64,000 bases of DNA, from the NCBI GenBank assembly GCA_964582225.1, contig CAZORA010000003.1, forward strand, positions 62,001 to 126,000. Direction: 5' to 3'. Both the position numbers and the translations under genes were made by a program. The notes under the pieces are model-generated. The model was not told the DNA's origin, did no database searches, and was given only the letters and a program-made list of their open reading frames with translations. Shown here in pieces: positions 35,748 to 43,021 of the stretch (position 1 is the stretch's first letter; every line of letters starts with the position of its first letter). The stretch comes from Dokdonella_A sp964582225. Its GTDB lineage: Bacteria; Pseudomonadota; Gammaproteobacteria; Xanthomonadales; Rhodanobacteraceae.

Positions 35748-37418
35748 TCATGCGACGCTTTCCTGGCCGCGTGCGGCCAACCGCGGCGCCTCACGCATTG
35801 CCTTCTGCTCGCGCGCGGCGCGGATGAAGCCGGTGAACAGCGGATGCCCGTCGCGCGGAGTCGAGGTGAACTCCGGATGCGCCTGGCAGGCCAGGAACCA
35901 GGGATGCTCTGGAAGTTCGATCATCTCGACCAGCAGATCGTCCATCGACTTGCCGGAAATGACCAGGCCGAGATCCTCGAACCGCTGACGATAGCGGTTG
36001 TTGAATTCGTAGCGATGTCGATGTCGCTCGCGCACTACGTCCTGACCGTACAGCCCGCGCGCCAGGCTGCCGGCCTTGAGCCGACACTCCTGGGCTCCCA
36101 GGCGCATCGTGCCGCCCAGGTCGGAGCGCTCGTCGCGATGCTCGACCGTGCCAGTACCGGTGGTCCACTCGGTAATCAGAGCGATCACCGGATCCTCGCA
36201 GTTGCGATCGTTCTCGGTCGAATTGGCCCCGGCGAGACCGGCGATGCTCCGGGCGAAATCAACCACCGCGGCGTGCATGCCATAGCAGATACCGAAATAG
36301 GGAACCCGGTTCTCGCGGGCGTAACGTACCGCGGCCACCTTGCCCTCGAAGCCGCGCTTGCCGAAGCCCCCTGGAACCAGGATGCCGTCGACGTCGCGCA
36401 GCTGCGCCACGCCGTCGCGCTCGAGATCTTCGGATTCGACCCAGCGCAGCTCGACGCGAGTCCTCTGCTTCAGGCCGCCGTGACGCAGGGCTTCGCCGAG
36501 CGACTTGTAGGCGTCCTTGTGTTCGACATACTTGCCGACGATGGCCACGCTGACCTCGCCCTGCGGGTGCGCCACGGCGTCCACCACGCGATCCCATTCC
36601 GACAGATCGGCCGGCTTCGCTTCCAGCCGCAACTTCTCGATCACGATCTCGTCCAATCCCTGCTCGTGGAGCCAGCGCGGCAGCGAGTAGATGATGCCGA
36701 CGTCCACGGCGCTGATCACCGCCCTCTCCGGCACGTTGGTGAACAGCGCGATCTTGCGGCGATCCGCCTGCAACAACGGCTGCTCGCTGCGGCAGAGCAG
36801 GATGTCCGGCTGGATACCTATCGAGCGCAGCTCCTTCACGGAATGCTGGGTCGGCTTGGTCTTGATCTCGCCCGCCGCGCGAATGAAGGGCACCAGGGTC
36901 AGATGCATGAAGATGGCGCGCTCGGCGCCGTGCTCGATGCGGATCTGGCGGATCGCTTCCAGAAATGGCTGCGACTCGATGTCGCCGACGGTGCCGCCAA
37001 TTTCCACCAGAGCGACGTCATGTCCCCGCGTCGCCTCGTGCACGCGGTGCTTGATCTCATCGGTGATGTGCGGAATGACCTGCACGGTGGCGCCGAGGTA
37101 ATCGCCGCGGCGCTCCTTGGCGATTACGCTCTCGTAGATCTTGCCGGTCGTGATTGAATTCTTGCCGGTCAGCCTGGTGCGCACGAAACGTTCATAGTGG
37201 CCCAGATCGAGATCGGTTTCTGCTCCATCGTCGGTGACGTAGACCTCGCCGTGCTGAAACGGGCTCATCGTGCCCGGGTCGACGTTGATGTAGGGATCCA
37301 GCTTCATCATCGTCACGCGCAGTCCGCGCGTTTCGAGAATGGCCGCCAGCGACGCGGAGGCGATGCCCTTGCCAAGAGAGGACACCACGCCGCCGGTCAC
37401 GAAGATCAGGGGAGTCAT
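35748..37418 (-). CDS. pyrG: CTP synthase
   Basis: A 556-residue enzyme converting UTP to CTP with glutamine. The synthase domain begins FVTGGVVSSLGKGIASASLAAILE (P-loop) and has the LDPYINVDPGTMSPFQHGEVYVTDDGAETDLDLGHYERF signature region; the C-terminal class I amidotransferase domain has the nucleophile in FGICYGMHAA and the His/Glu pair near AHPEFTSTP. A good -10 box, TAGAAT, lies on the minus strand at 37446-37451, about 28 nt before the ATG, and probably starts the pyrG-kdsA-eno-ftsB operon. Confidence 0.99.
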   Translation of the reverse strand: MTPLIFVTGGVVSSLGKGIASASLAAILETRGLRVTMMKLDPYINVDPGTMSPFQHGEVYVTDDGAETDLDLGHYERFVRTRLTGKNSITTGKIYESVIAKERRGDYLGATVQVIPHITDEIKHRVHEATRGHDVALVEIGGTVGDIESQPFLEAIRQIRIEHGAERAIFMHLTLVPFIRAAGEIKTKPTQHSVKELRSIGIQPDILLCRSEQPLLQADRRKIALFTNVPERAVISAVDVGIIYSLPRWLHEQGLDEIVIEKLRLEAKPADLSEWDRVVDAVAHPQGEVSVAIVGKYVEHKDAYKSLGEALRHGGLKQRTRVELRWVESEDLERDGVAQLRDVDGILVPGGFGKRGFEGKVAAVRYARENRVPYFGICYGMHAAVVDFARSIAGLAGANSTENDRNCEDPVIALITEWTTGTGTVEHRDERSDLGGTMRLGAQECRLKAGSLARGLYGQDVVRERHRHRYEFNNRYRQRFEDLGLVISGKSMDDLLVEMIELPEHPWFLACQAHPEFTSTPRDGHPLFTGFIRAAREQKAMREAPRLAARGQESVA

Positions 37419-37499
37419 CAGCCGACACTTCTGCAGGAAAGCGTCATTCTACCGGTTCCGTCGGAGGCCGGCGACCAGAAAGGTCGGCGCGGAAACGAC

Positions 37500-37529
37500 G
37501 AAGCCCCGGGCGCGGACGCCCGGGGCTTC
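37500..37529 (-). terminator. Terminator hairpin after the cold shock gene
   Basis: GAAGCCCCGGGCG and CGCCCGGGGCTTC form a perfect 13-bp stem with a 4-nt loop, 34 bp past the csp stop. On the transcribed strand the loop is TCCG, of the stable UNCG class. The T-run is weak (GTCGTTTCC). It also isolates pyrG from csp read-through. Confidence 0.75.
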
Positions 37530-37562
37530 ATTGCAGTCTTCCGACTGGCGGCGCGGCAGCGC

Positions 37563-37772
37563 TCAGATCACCTCGACCTGATCGGCCTGCATGCCCTTCT
37601 GGCCCTGCACGGCGACGAAGCTGACGCGCTGGCCTTCCTGCAGCGACTTGAAGCCGGAGCCGACGATCGCGCGGAAGTGCACGAACAGGTCCGGACCGCT
37701 TTCGGGAGTAATGAAGCCAAACCCCTTGGCATCATTGAACCACTTGACCGTACCGGTCTGACGATTCGACAT
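37563..37772 (-). CDS. Cold shock protein, CspA family
   Basis: A 69-residue single OB-fold RNA chaperone. RNP1 is KGFGFI and RNP2 is DLFVHF, with the flanking NRQTGTVKWFNDAKGFGFI start common to the family. It binds single-stranded RNA and melts structures in the cold or during growth change. A long leader of about 155 nt lies between its likely promoter (37934-37963) and the ATG, as in E. coli cspA, suggesting regulation through leader folding. The exact paralogue name cannot be fixed. Confidence 0.97.
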   Translation of the reverse strand: MSNRQTGTVKWFNDAKGFGFITPESGPDLFVHFRAIVGSGFKSLQEGQRVSFVAVQGQKGMQADQVEVI

Positions 37773-37933
37773 CTCTTGGAAACTCCTGATGACACATGGA
37801 CATCACGACGCGGAACACCCGCGCCGAGACTGGTTGCAGTGAGCTGGCGAAGCGAAATCGATGAAGCGGATCGTCAACCGATCAACTGCATCAGGCCACG
37901 ATTCACGGTGACCCATGCAAACACAGTGGGCGA

Positions 37934-37963
37934 AATATACCCCACGTTTCGCTCAAATGCTAA
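37934..37963 (-). promoter_or_regulatory. Candidate promoter of the cold shock gene
   Basis: On the minus strand TTAGCA (37963-37958), an 18-bp spacer and TATATT (37939-37934) lie in an AT-rich patch. The predicted start near 37927 gives a leader of about 155 nt, a length typical for cold-inducible csp mRNAs. Confidence 0.45.
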
Positions 37964-38056
37964 CTTTTTGTTTCAGCCACCAGCAAGCGCGCGGCGGGCC
38001 TTTTCGCAGCGTCCACCGCCGGCGTCGACGCGCTTGCGCGCGAGCGATCGCGTCGT

Positions 38057-38251
38057 TCAGGCGCTCTTCTTTGGCGCCGCCCTCTTCACCGGCGCCGCCT
38101 TGCGTGCGGCCGGGCGCGGCGCCGGCTTGGCGATGGCCACCACCGCTGGCGCGGATCCACCGGCGCTCTTGCGTGCGGCGTGCGGACGCGCGTTGCCATA
38201 GCTGCGAATCGAGATCTTGCCCTTACGCGTCTTGCGGTCACCTCTGCCCAT
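38057..38251 (-). CDS. 30S ribosomal protein THX (bTHX/S31) with extended tail
   Basis: A 64-residue basic protein. Residues 1-23 (MGRGDRKTRKGKISIRSYG, then NARP) match the small ribosomal protein THX, which sits in the head of the 30S subunit. Known THX proteins are about 25-30 residues; here a 40-residue tail rich in Ala, Pro and Lys (APVKRAAPKKSA at the end) is added, resembling histone-H1-like or ribosome-bound tails. It reads in the same direction as the cold shock gene, which is downstream of it. Assigned by motif; the function of the tail is unknown. Confidence 0.82.
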   Translation of the reverse strand: MGRGDRKTRKGKISIRSYGNARPHAARKSAGGSAPAVVAIAKPAPRPAARKAAPVKRAAPKKSA

Positions 38252-38334
38252 GTTCTTCCTTCAGCAATCAGGGAAACGAAGGACGTGAGCATAGCAGCCT
38301 TGCTGCGCCGCGCAAGAACGCGGCCGACTTCCAT

Positions 38335-39246
38335 TCAATGGTCGCAGTGCGGCTCGGCGCAGCCCCCTGTTTCCAGCTGCACGGTCGCGTGGTCGATGTG
38401 AAAACGCTCGTGCAGCAGCCTGCGCACGGTGCTCAGCGCGAGGTCGGCGTCGGCACCTTCATGCAGGCGCACATGCAAAGTCGCCAGCAGTCGATCGCCG
38501 GCGAGCTGCCAGACGTGGACATGATGCACTTCGCAGACCGCCGTGACCCCCTCGAGTACCGCAGCGCCAAGGCGAGCGCCATCGAGGCCTTCCGGAGTAC
38601 CTTCGAGCAGAATGTGGGCGGTACGTCGAAGCAGACGCGAGGCGCCACCGAGAATCAACAGCGATACCAACACCGACAGCAGCGGGTCGGCCCACAGCCA
38701 ACCGAAGCCGCGAATCAGCAGCGCGGCCGCAACGGCGGCGAAAGAGCCCAGCAGATCGCCGAGCACGTGCAGCCTCGCCGCCGCGGTATTCACGTCGGAG
38801 TGCTCGTGCGCGGAAAGCACGAACAGCACCAACATGTTCACCACCAGGCCCGCCAGCGCCACCAGCAGCATCAGACCGGACAGGATCGGCTGTGGATCGT
38901 TCAGCCGCTGCAGCGCCTCGACCACGATCCAGGCCACCAACACCAACTGGGCCAGCGCGTTCGAATAGCCGACCAGCACCTCCATCCGCGCATAGCCGAA
39001 GCTGCGCCGCGCGTCGGCCGGGCGCTGCGCGATCCGCGCGCCCAACCAGGCAAACAGCAGCGCAACGGCGTCGACCAGCATGTGCGCGGCATCGGCCAAA
39101 AGCGCCAATGAGCCCGACAGCCAGCCGCCAATCGCCTCCGCGGCCAAGGTGATCGCCGTCAGCACGAAGGCCAGCAGCAAGCGCCGTTCGCGGTGCCCGC
39201 CGCCGGACTCGACCGACGAAGGTGAATGATCGTGAAGATGCATCAT
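38335..39246 (-). CDS. zitB: Cation diffusion facilitator, zinc/cobalt exporter (CzcD/ZitB type)
   Basis: A 303-residue inner-membrane metal/proton antiporter. The N-terminus is histidine-rich (MMHLHDHS). Six transmembrane helices follow, with the two HxxxD metal sites of zinc exporters: ADAAHMLVDAV in helix 2 and RLHVLGDLLGS in helix 5. The cytosolic C-terminal domain has VHHVHVWQLAGDR and ends PHCDH, able to bind further metal. It is 160 bp downstream of the merC gene on the same strand, so the two may share a transcript. Two adjacent ATG codons (39246, 39243) are both possible starts. Confidence 0.92.
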   Translation of the reverse strand: MMHLHDHSPSSVESGGGHRERRLLLAFVLTAITLAAEAIGGWLSGSLALLADAAHMLVDAVALLFAWLGARIAQRPADARRSFGYARMEVLVGYSNALAQLVLVAWIVVEALQRLNDPQPILSGLMLLVALAGLVVNMLVLFVLSAHEHSDVNTAAARLHVLGDLLGSFAAVAAALLIRGFGWLWADPLLSVLVSLLILGGASRLLRRTAHILLEGTPEGLDGARLGAAVLEGVTAVCEVHHVHVWQLAGDRLLATLHVRLHEGADADLALSTVRRLLHERFHIDHATVQLETGGCAEPHCDH

Positions 39247-39406
39247 GCTCTGCGCCGCATGGACCAGCGCGCCGCGGATTGCGCGCTCGGGAAACCTGCG
39301 CGCGGGAGCGATTGCGCCGAATGAACATGCTACAGCGGCACGCGCGGCGCCAAAAGCACCTGAAACGCCCGGCCGAGCGATGTCGGCATCGCTCCTGCGC
39401 GTCGCT

Positions 39407-39835
39407 TCAGCCGGCCGAAGCCGCGGCCGCAAGCGCACAGCTGCGCGCACGGTCGAGTTTCAGGTTGCTCAGGTGCGCGAATGCCAGCAGGCTGCCGCCG
39501 CTCACCACCAACGCAGCGTGCGGAAAGCCGGTTTCGGGCAACAGCAAGGTGCCGCCGAGAAGCAGCAGCGCAGCCGGTACGAAGATCCCGAAAGCGCGTA
39601 GATTCCGATGGCGACGAAAGCCCATGCCGAGGGAGAACAACCCCAGTAGAGACGCGGCGGCCACAAAGAGCTGCTCCACTTCGTGACTCGCGAAAACGCT
39701 CGCGGCAAGTGCCGGCAGCAGTACCAAAACGAGCGGCAACAGCGCGCAGTGCACGGCGCAGAGAAACGAGGCCGCGGCGCCGAGTCGATCGATCCTGCGC
39801 GACCAGCCGGAAGCAGCTGAATGCCTTGAATGCAT
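39407..39835 (-). CDS. MerC-domain membrane protein
   Basis: A 142-residue four-helix membrane protein. The MerC mark is in the first helix: RLGAAASFLCAVHCALLP, with CAVHC placed where mercury transporters keep a Cys pair. In Xanthomonadales such chromosomal MerC-like proteins stand near zinc-handling genes, and no mer operon is present here. A 21-bp Zur-like palindrome lies 53 bp upstream, and a CDF exporter follows. I infer a zinc- or metal-related role; mercury transport is less likely. Confidence 0.85.
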   Translation of the reverse strand: MHSRHSAASGWSRRIDRLGAAASFLCAVHCALLPLVLVLLPALAASVFASHEVEQLFVAAASLLGLFSLGMGFRRHRNLRAFGIFVPAALLLLGGTLLLPETGFPHAALVVSGGSLLAFAHLSNLKLDRARSCALAAAASAG

Positions 39836-39887
39836 GGACTACTCGCCTGAAACGGTCGGCGCCGGCAGACACTGCCAGGCGCGCGAT

Positions 39888-39908
39888 GAAACATTATAAT
39901 GTAATTTC
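39888..39908 (-). promoter_or_regulatory. Zur-like operator upstream of merC
   Basis: GAAACATTATAATGTAATTTC has a perfect 12-bp palindrome core, ACATTATAATGT, and GAAA/TTTC ends. Against the gammaproteobacterial Zur core GTTATAATATAAC it agrees at 10 of 13 positions when aligned on TATAAT. TATAAT itself reads as a -10 box on both strands, so a bound repressor would block the promoter. Confidence 0.55.
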
Positions 39909-39982
39909 CACTGCGCGAAACACGGCCTCACCGTGCGCGCCGCAAGACGGCGGCGCGTTCCCAAGACCTCTCCCGTCAAGCT

Positions 39983-40408
39983 TCAGCGGGCGACAGCTTT
40001 GAGCCGCCGCGTGTCCAACCGCTCGATGTGGCGGATCAGGCAGCGCTGACCCTGCACCACGACGGAATCGACGCCAACCCGGGAGAAACTGCCGCCGGTC
40101 ACGCCGATGGTGGCCGCGTCGGCGAGCGACGCACAGGGCATTGCGAGGCTCAGATAGTAAGCGCGATTCGGCTGCGTCCAGAGCACGACGTGGCTCGAAT
40201 CCGGTGCGCTCCAGTCATACAGCCGGGTGGCATCGAATGCCATGACCGCGCCGATCGTGAAAGCGCGATACTGCGCGTCGTCGCTTGCCGGTGCGGCCCC
40301 AGCCGAAGGGCGCGTCGACGCGTTATCCACACAGCCAGCGAGCATCAGCGTCAGCGTCAGCGTCAGCGCCAGCAGCGAGCCTGCGACAATCGTCAACGAA
40401 CGTCTCAT
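39983..40408 (-). CDS. Lipoprotein, DUF6491-like
   Basis: A 141-residue outer- or inner-membrane lipoprotein. The signal peptide contains a Leu-Thr repeat (ALTLTLTLML) encoded by a hexanucleotide tract and ends in the lipobox LAGC. The mature part has VVLWTQPNRAYYLSLAMPCASLADAATIGVT and QRCLIRHIERL, the tryptophan and two-cysteine pattern I associate with DUF6491 proteins of Xanthomonadales. Its function is unknown. It stands alone between merC and the arsC-like gene, in the opposite direction to the latter. Confidence 0.75.
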   Translation of the reverse strand: MRRSLTIVAGSLLALTLTLTLMLAGCVDNASTRPSAGAAPASDDAQYRAFTIGAVMAFDATRLYDWSAPDSSHVVLWTQPNRAYYLSLAMPCASLADAATIGVTGGSFSRVGVDSVVVQGQRCLIRHIERLDTRRLKAVAR

Positions 40409-40567
40409 GGTCCCGTACCTCCTGACAAATGGCCTGCGGCAGGGCTATGGTGGGCCCATCCGCAGCCCCCTGCAAGCTGTGAGACGGCGCGCTCGCGGGG
40501 CGCGTGCAGGCGCCAGTCAGCCTCGATTCCCGCGCCAGCCCAGTCCAACCCGTAGCGGAGCTCCGCC

Positions 40568-40918
40568 GTGAGTGAAACCGTCATCCTGCACAACCCGCGC
40601 TGTTCCAAGTCACGCGAAGCGCTCGCGCTGCTCGAATCGCGCGGCCTGGCGCCGCGGATCATCGACTACGTCGCGGCACCGCCGTCCACCGAGGAGCTGG
40701 AGCGTATCCTCGACCTGCTCAACGTGGAGCCGCGCGAGCTGATGCGGCGCAGCGAACCGGAGTACGCCGAGCTGGGCCTCGACGACCCGGCGCTCGACCG
40801 GGCGGCGCTGATTGCCGCGATGCATGCGCACCCGCGGCTGATCCAGCGTCCGGTGGTGATGGCCAACGGCAAGGCGGCGATCGGTCGGCCGCTGGAGAAC
40901 GTGCGGGCGATCCTCTGA
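40568..40918 (+). CDS. ArsC-family (glutaredoxin-dependent) arsenate reductase-like protein
   Basis: A 116-residue thioredoxin-fold protein. The active-site cysteine is in NPRCSKSREAL near the N-terminus; PSTEELERIL, LMRRSEPEYAELGL and the ending RPVVMANGKAAIGRPLENV match the ArsC/YffB/Spx superfamily and best the true ArsC branch, which keeps R residues for arsenate binding after the RPVV strand. The start is a GTG at 40568. No other ars gene is nearby, so the name arsC is by family only; it could be a housekeeping reductase. Confidence 0.88.
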   Translation: MSETVILHNPRCSKSREALALLESRGLAPRIIDYVAAPPSTEELERILDLLNVEPRELMRRSEPEYAELGLDDPALDRAALIAAMHAHPRLIQRPVVMANGKAAIGRPLENVRAIL

Positions 40919-40936
40919 GTCTCGCCGCCGCGCCGC

Positions 40937-41749
40937 TCAGTCGGCGAGGCTGAACTCGTCGGCATCCATCCAGGCGGGAAAACGCTCGCGGTGCGCGGCG
41001 AGCGGCGCTGGATCGAGGCTCACGCTGACCACCTGCTCCTGGGCGCCGAGCTCGACGAGCGGCTGGCCGAGAAAATCCAGTGCCACGCTATCGCCGGAAT
41101 ACGGCAGATCGTTGCCATCGACGCCAACCCGGTTGACGCCGACGCAGTAGGCCAGGTTCTCGATCGCGCGCGCGCGCAGCAGGGTGCGCCAGGCGTGCCG
41201 CCGGGCGCTTGGCCAGTTGGCGACGAAGACGATCAGGTCGTAGTCGAAGCGCCCGACCTCGCGGTCGTAGCGGTTGCGCAGCCATACCGGGAAGCGCAGG
41301 TCGTAGCAGACCTCGGCGCGGATGCGCCAGCCGGCCAGCTCGGTGATCAGGCGGGCTTCGCCCGGCGCGTAGCGCTGATGTTCACCCGACATGCGGAACA
41401 GGTGGCGTTTGTCGTAGTGCAGAAATGCACCGTCCGGGCGCATCCAGATCAGGCGATTGACGCAGGTATCGCCCGCGCGTACCACCAGGCTGCCGGCGAT
41501 CACCGCGCCCACCTCGGCCGCCAGCGCGCGCAGCCAGTCGAGACTCTCGCCCGCCATCGGCTCGGCGTTCGCCATGGCGTCGTTGGTGAAGCCCGAGAGA
41601 AAGGTTTCCGGCAGCAGGATCAGGTCGCTCGCGCCGCGCAGGCCGCGCACCAGTTCACCGTAGTACGCGCGGTTGGCCGGCGCATCGTGCCAGCGGGTCG
41701 CGCCCTGCACCATCGAGAGCCGCAGCGGGCGCAGCCTTGGTTCACTCAT
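40937..41749 (-). CDS. yafV: Omega-amidase / nitrilase-family carbon-nitrogen hydrolase (YafV type)
   Basis: A 270-residue cytosolic hydrolase. The nitrilase triad is present: Glu in LLPETFLSGF, Lys in YDKRHLFRMSGEHQRY, and Cys in EVCYDLRFPVWLRN. KRHLFRMSGEH and the short length are typical of YafV/Nit2 omega-amidases, which hydrolyse 2-oxoglutaramate or 2-oxosuccinamate. The next gene on the same strand, 13 bp upstream, encodes a methionine aminotransferase of the glutamine transaminase K type, whose product is just that amide, so the two act as one pathway in methionine salvage and repair. Confidence 0.92.
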   Translation of the reverse strand: MSEPRLRPLRLSMVQGATRWHDAPANRAYYGELVRGLRGASDLILLPETFLSGFTNDAMANAEPMAGESLDWLRALAAEVGAVIAGSLVVRAGDTCVNRLIWMRPDGAFLHYDKRHLFRMSGEHQRYAPGEARLITELAGWRIRAEVCYDLRFPVWLRNRYDREVGRFDYDLIVFVANWPSARRHAWRTLLRARAIENLAYCVGVNRVGVDGNDLPYSGDSVALDFLGQPLVELGAQEQVVSVSLDPAPLAAHRERFPAWMDADEFSLAD

Positions 41750-41762
41750 CGCAAGACTCCTC

Positions 41763-42911
41763 TCAAAGGGCGCACAGGCGCTCGGCCGCCGCGGCCAGGG
41801 TGGCTTCGCTCTTGGCGAAACACAGGCGGATCAGGCGCTGGCCCTCCGGCGGGGCGTCGTAGAAAGCGGAAAGCGGGATGGCCGCGACCCCGCCCTCGCG
41901 CGCCAGCCACTCGCAGAAGCTCAGGTCGTCGGCGTTGCTCAGAGCACTGTAGTCGGCCACCTGGAAATACGAACCGGCAACCGGGCGCAGCGCCAGCCTC
42001 GAGCCCTCCAGCAGCGCGCGGAAGCGGTCGCGCCGAGCCTGGTAGAAGGCGGGCAGCTCGAGATAGTGCGTGGGGTCGTTTTCGATCACCTCCGCCAGCG
42101 CCCACTGCGCCGGGGTGAAGGTGGAGAAGGTCAGATATTGATGCACCTTGCGGAACTCGAGGCTGAGCGCGCGCGGCGCAATGCAGTAGCCCACTTTCCA
42201 GCCGGTGCAGTGGTAGGTCTTGCCGAACGAGCTGACGACGAAGCTGCGCGCGGCCAGCTCGGGGTGGCGCAGCACGCTTTCGTGCTGCGCGCCGTCGAAC
42301 ACGATGTGTTCGTAGACCTCGTCCGAGAGCACGAGGATTTCCGTGTCGCGCAGCAATTCCGCCAGCGCGTCGAGGTCCGCACGCCGCAGCACCGAACCAC
42401 ATGGGTTGTGTGGCGAATTGATCATGATCATCCGCGTGCGCGGCGTCAGCGCCTCACGGACGCGCTGCCAGTCGGGCGAAAAATCGCGCGGATCGAGCGG
42501 CACGTGCACCGCGTGGCCGCCGTTCAGCGTGATGGCGGGGTCATAGCTGTCGTAGCAGGGGTCGAGCACGACGACCTCGTCGCCGCGCCCCACCACCGCG
42601 CCAATCGCGGCAAACAGGGCCTCGGTCGCGCCGGAGGTCACGGTGATTTCCCGATCGACGTCGGGCCGGTGGCCGTACAGGCACTCGGTCTTGCCGGCGA
42701 TCGCCGCGCGCAGCGCCGGCACGCCGCTCATCGGCGCGTACTGGTTGTGCCCTGCCGCCATCGCGCGACTCAGCGCCTCGCGCAGGGCGGGCGGCCCGTC
42801 GAAATCCGGAAAACCCTGGCCGAGGTTGACCGCTCCGTGCTCGGCGGCGAGCTGGCTCATCACGGTAAAGATCGTGGTGCCGACCTTGGGCAGCTTGGTC
42901 TGGATCTGCAT
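41763..42911 (-). CDS. ybdL: Methionine / glutamine aminotransferase (YbdL type)
   Basis: A 382-residue fold type I PLP enzyme. Landmarks: NLGQGFPDFDGPPALREA, NQYAPMSGVPALRAAIA, TSGATEALFAAI, NSPHNPCGSVL, SDEVYEHIVFDG, and SSFGKTYHCTGWKVGYCIAP with the cofactor lysine in FGKTYHCTGWK. These are the marks of YbdL and kynurenine/glutamine transaminase K. The likely reaction is conversion of the methionine-salvage keto acid to methionine with glutamine as donor. The omega-amidase follows 13 bp downstream. The other salvage genes, mtnBDC, are at 56 kb. Confidence 0.93.
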   Translation of the reverse strand: MQIQTKLPKVGTTIFTVMSQLAAEHGAVNLGQGFPDFDGPPALREALSRAMAAGHNQYAPMSGVPALRAAIAGKTECLYGHRPDVDREITVTSGATEALFAAIGAVVGRGDEVVVLDPCYDSYDPAITLNGGHAVHVPLDPRDFSPDWQRVREALTPRTRMIMINSPHNPCGSVLRRADLDALAELLRDTEILVLSDEVYEHIVFDGAQHESVLRHPELAARSFVVSSFGKTYHCTGWKVGYCIAPRALSLEFRKVHQYLTFSTFTPAQWALAEVIENDPTHYLELPAFYQARRDRFRALLEGSRLALRPVAGSYFQVADYSALSNADDLSFCEWLAREGGVAAIPLSAFYDAPPEGQRLIRLCFAKSEATLAAAAERLCAL

Positions 42912-42980
42912 GGGACTCCTGCGCGCTGAAAACGATGGACCGCGGCCGCCCGCTCGGGACGACCACGGTCATTGTGCGCG

Positions 42981-43003
42981 AAAACGCGCGCCGGTTGCGC
43001 GCG
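42981..43003 (-). terminator. Terminator of htpG
   Basis: On the minus strand a 7-bp stem CGCGCGC/GCGCGCG with loop AACCG is followed by TTTT, 19 bp past the htpG stop. A second register of the same repeat is also possible. Confidence 0.6.
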
Positions 43004-43021
43004 CGCCGGGATACGCGCCGC

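Noticed and set aside
39407..39835. Mercury resistance (mer) operon
   Set aside because: Only a MerC-domain protein is present; there is no merR, merT, merP or merA, and the upstream site looks Zur-like.
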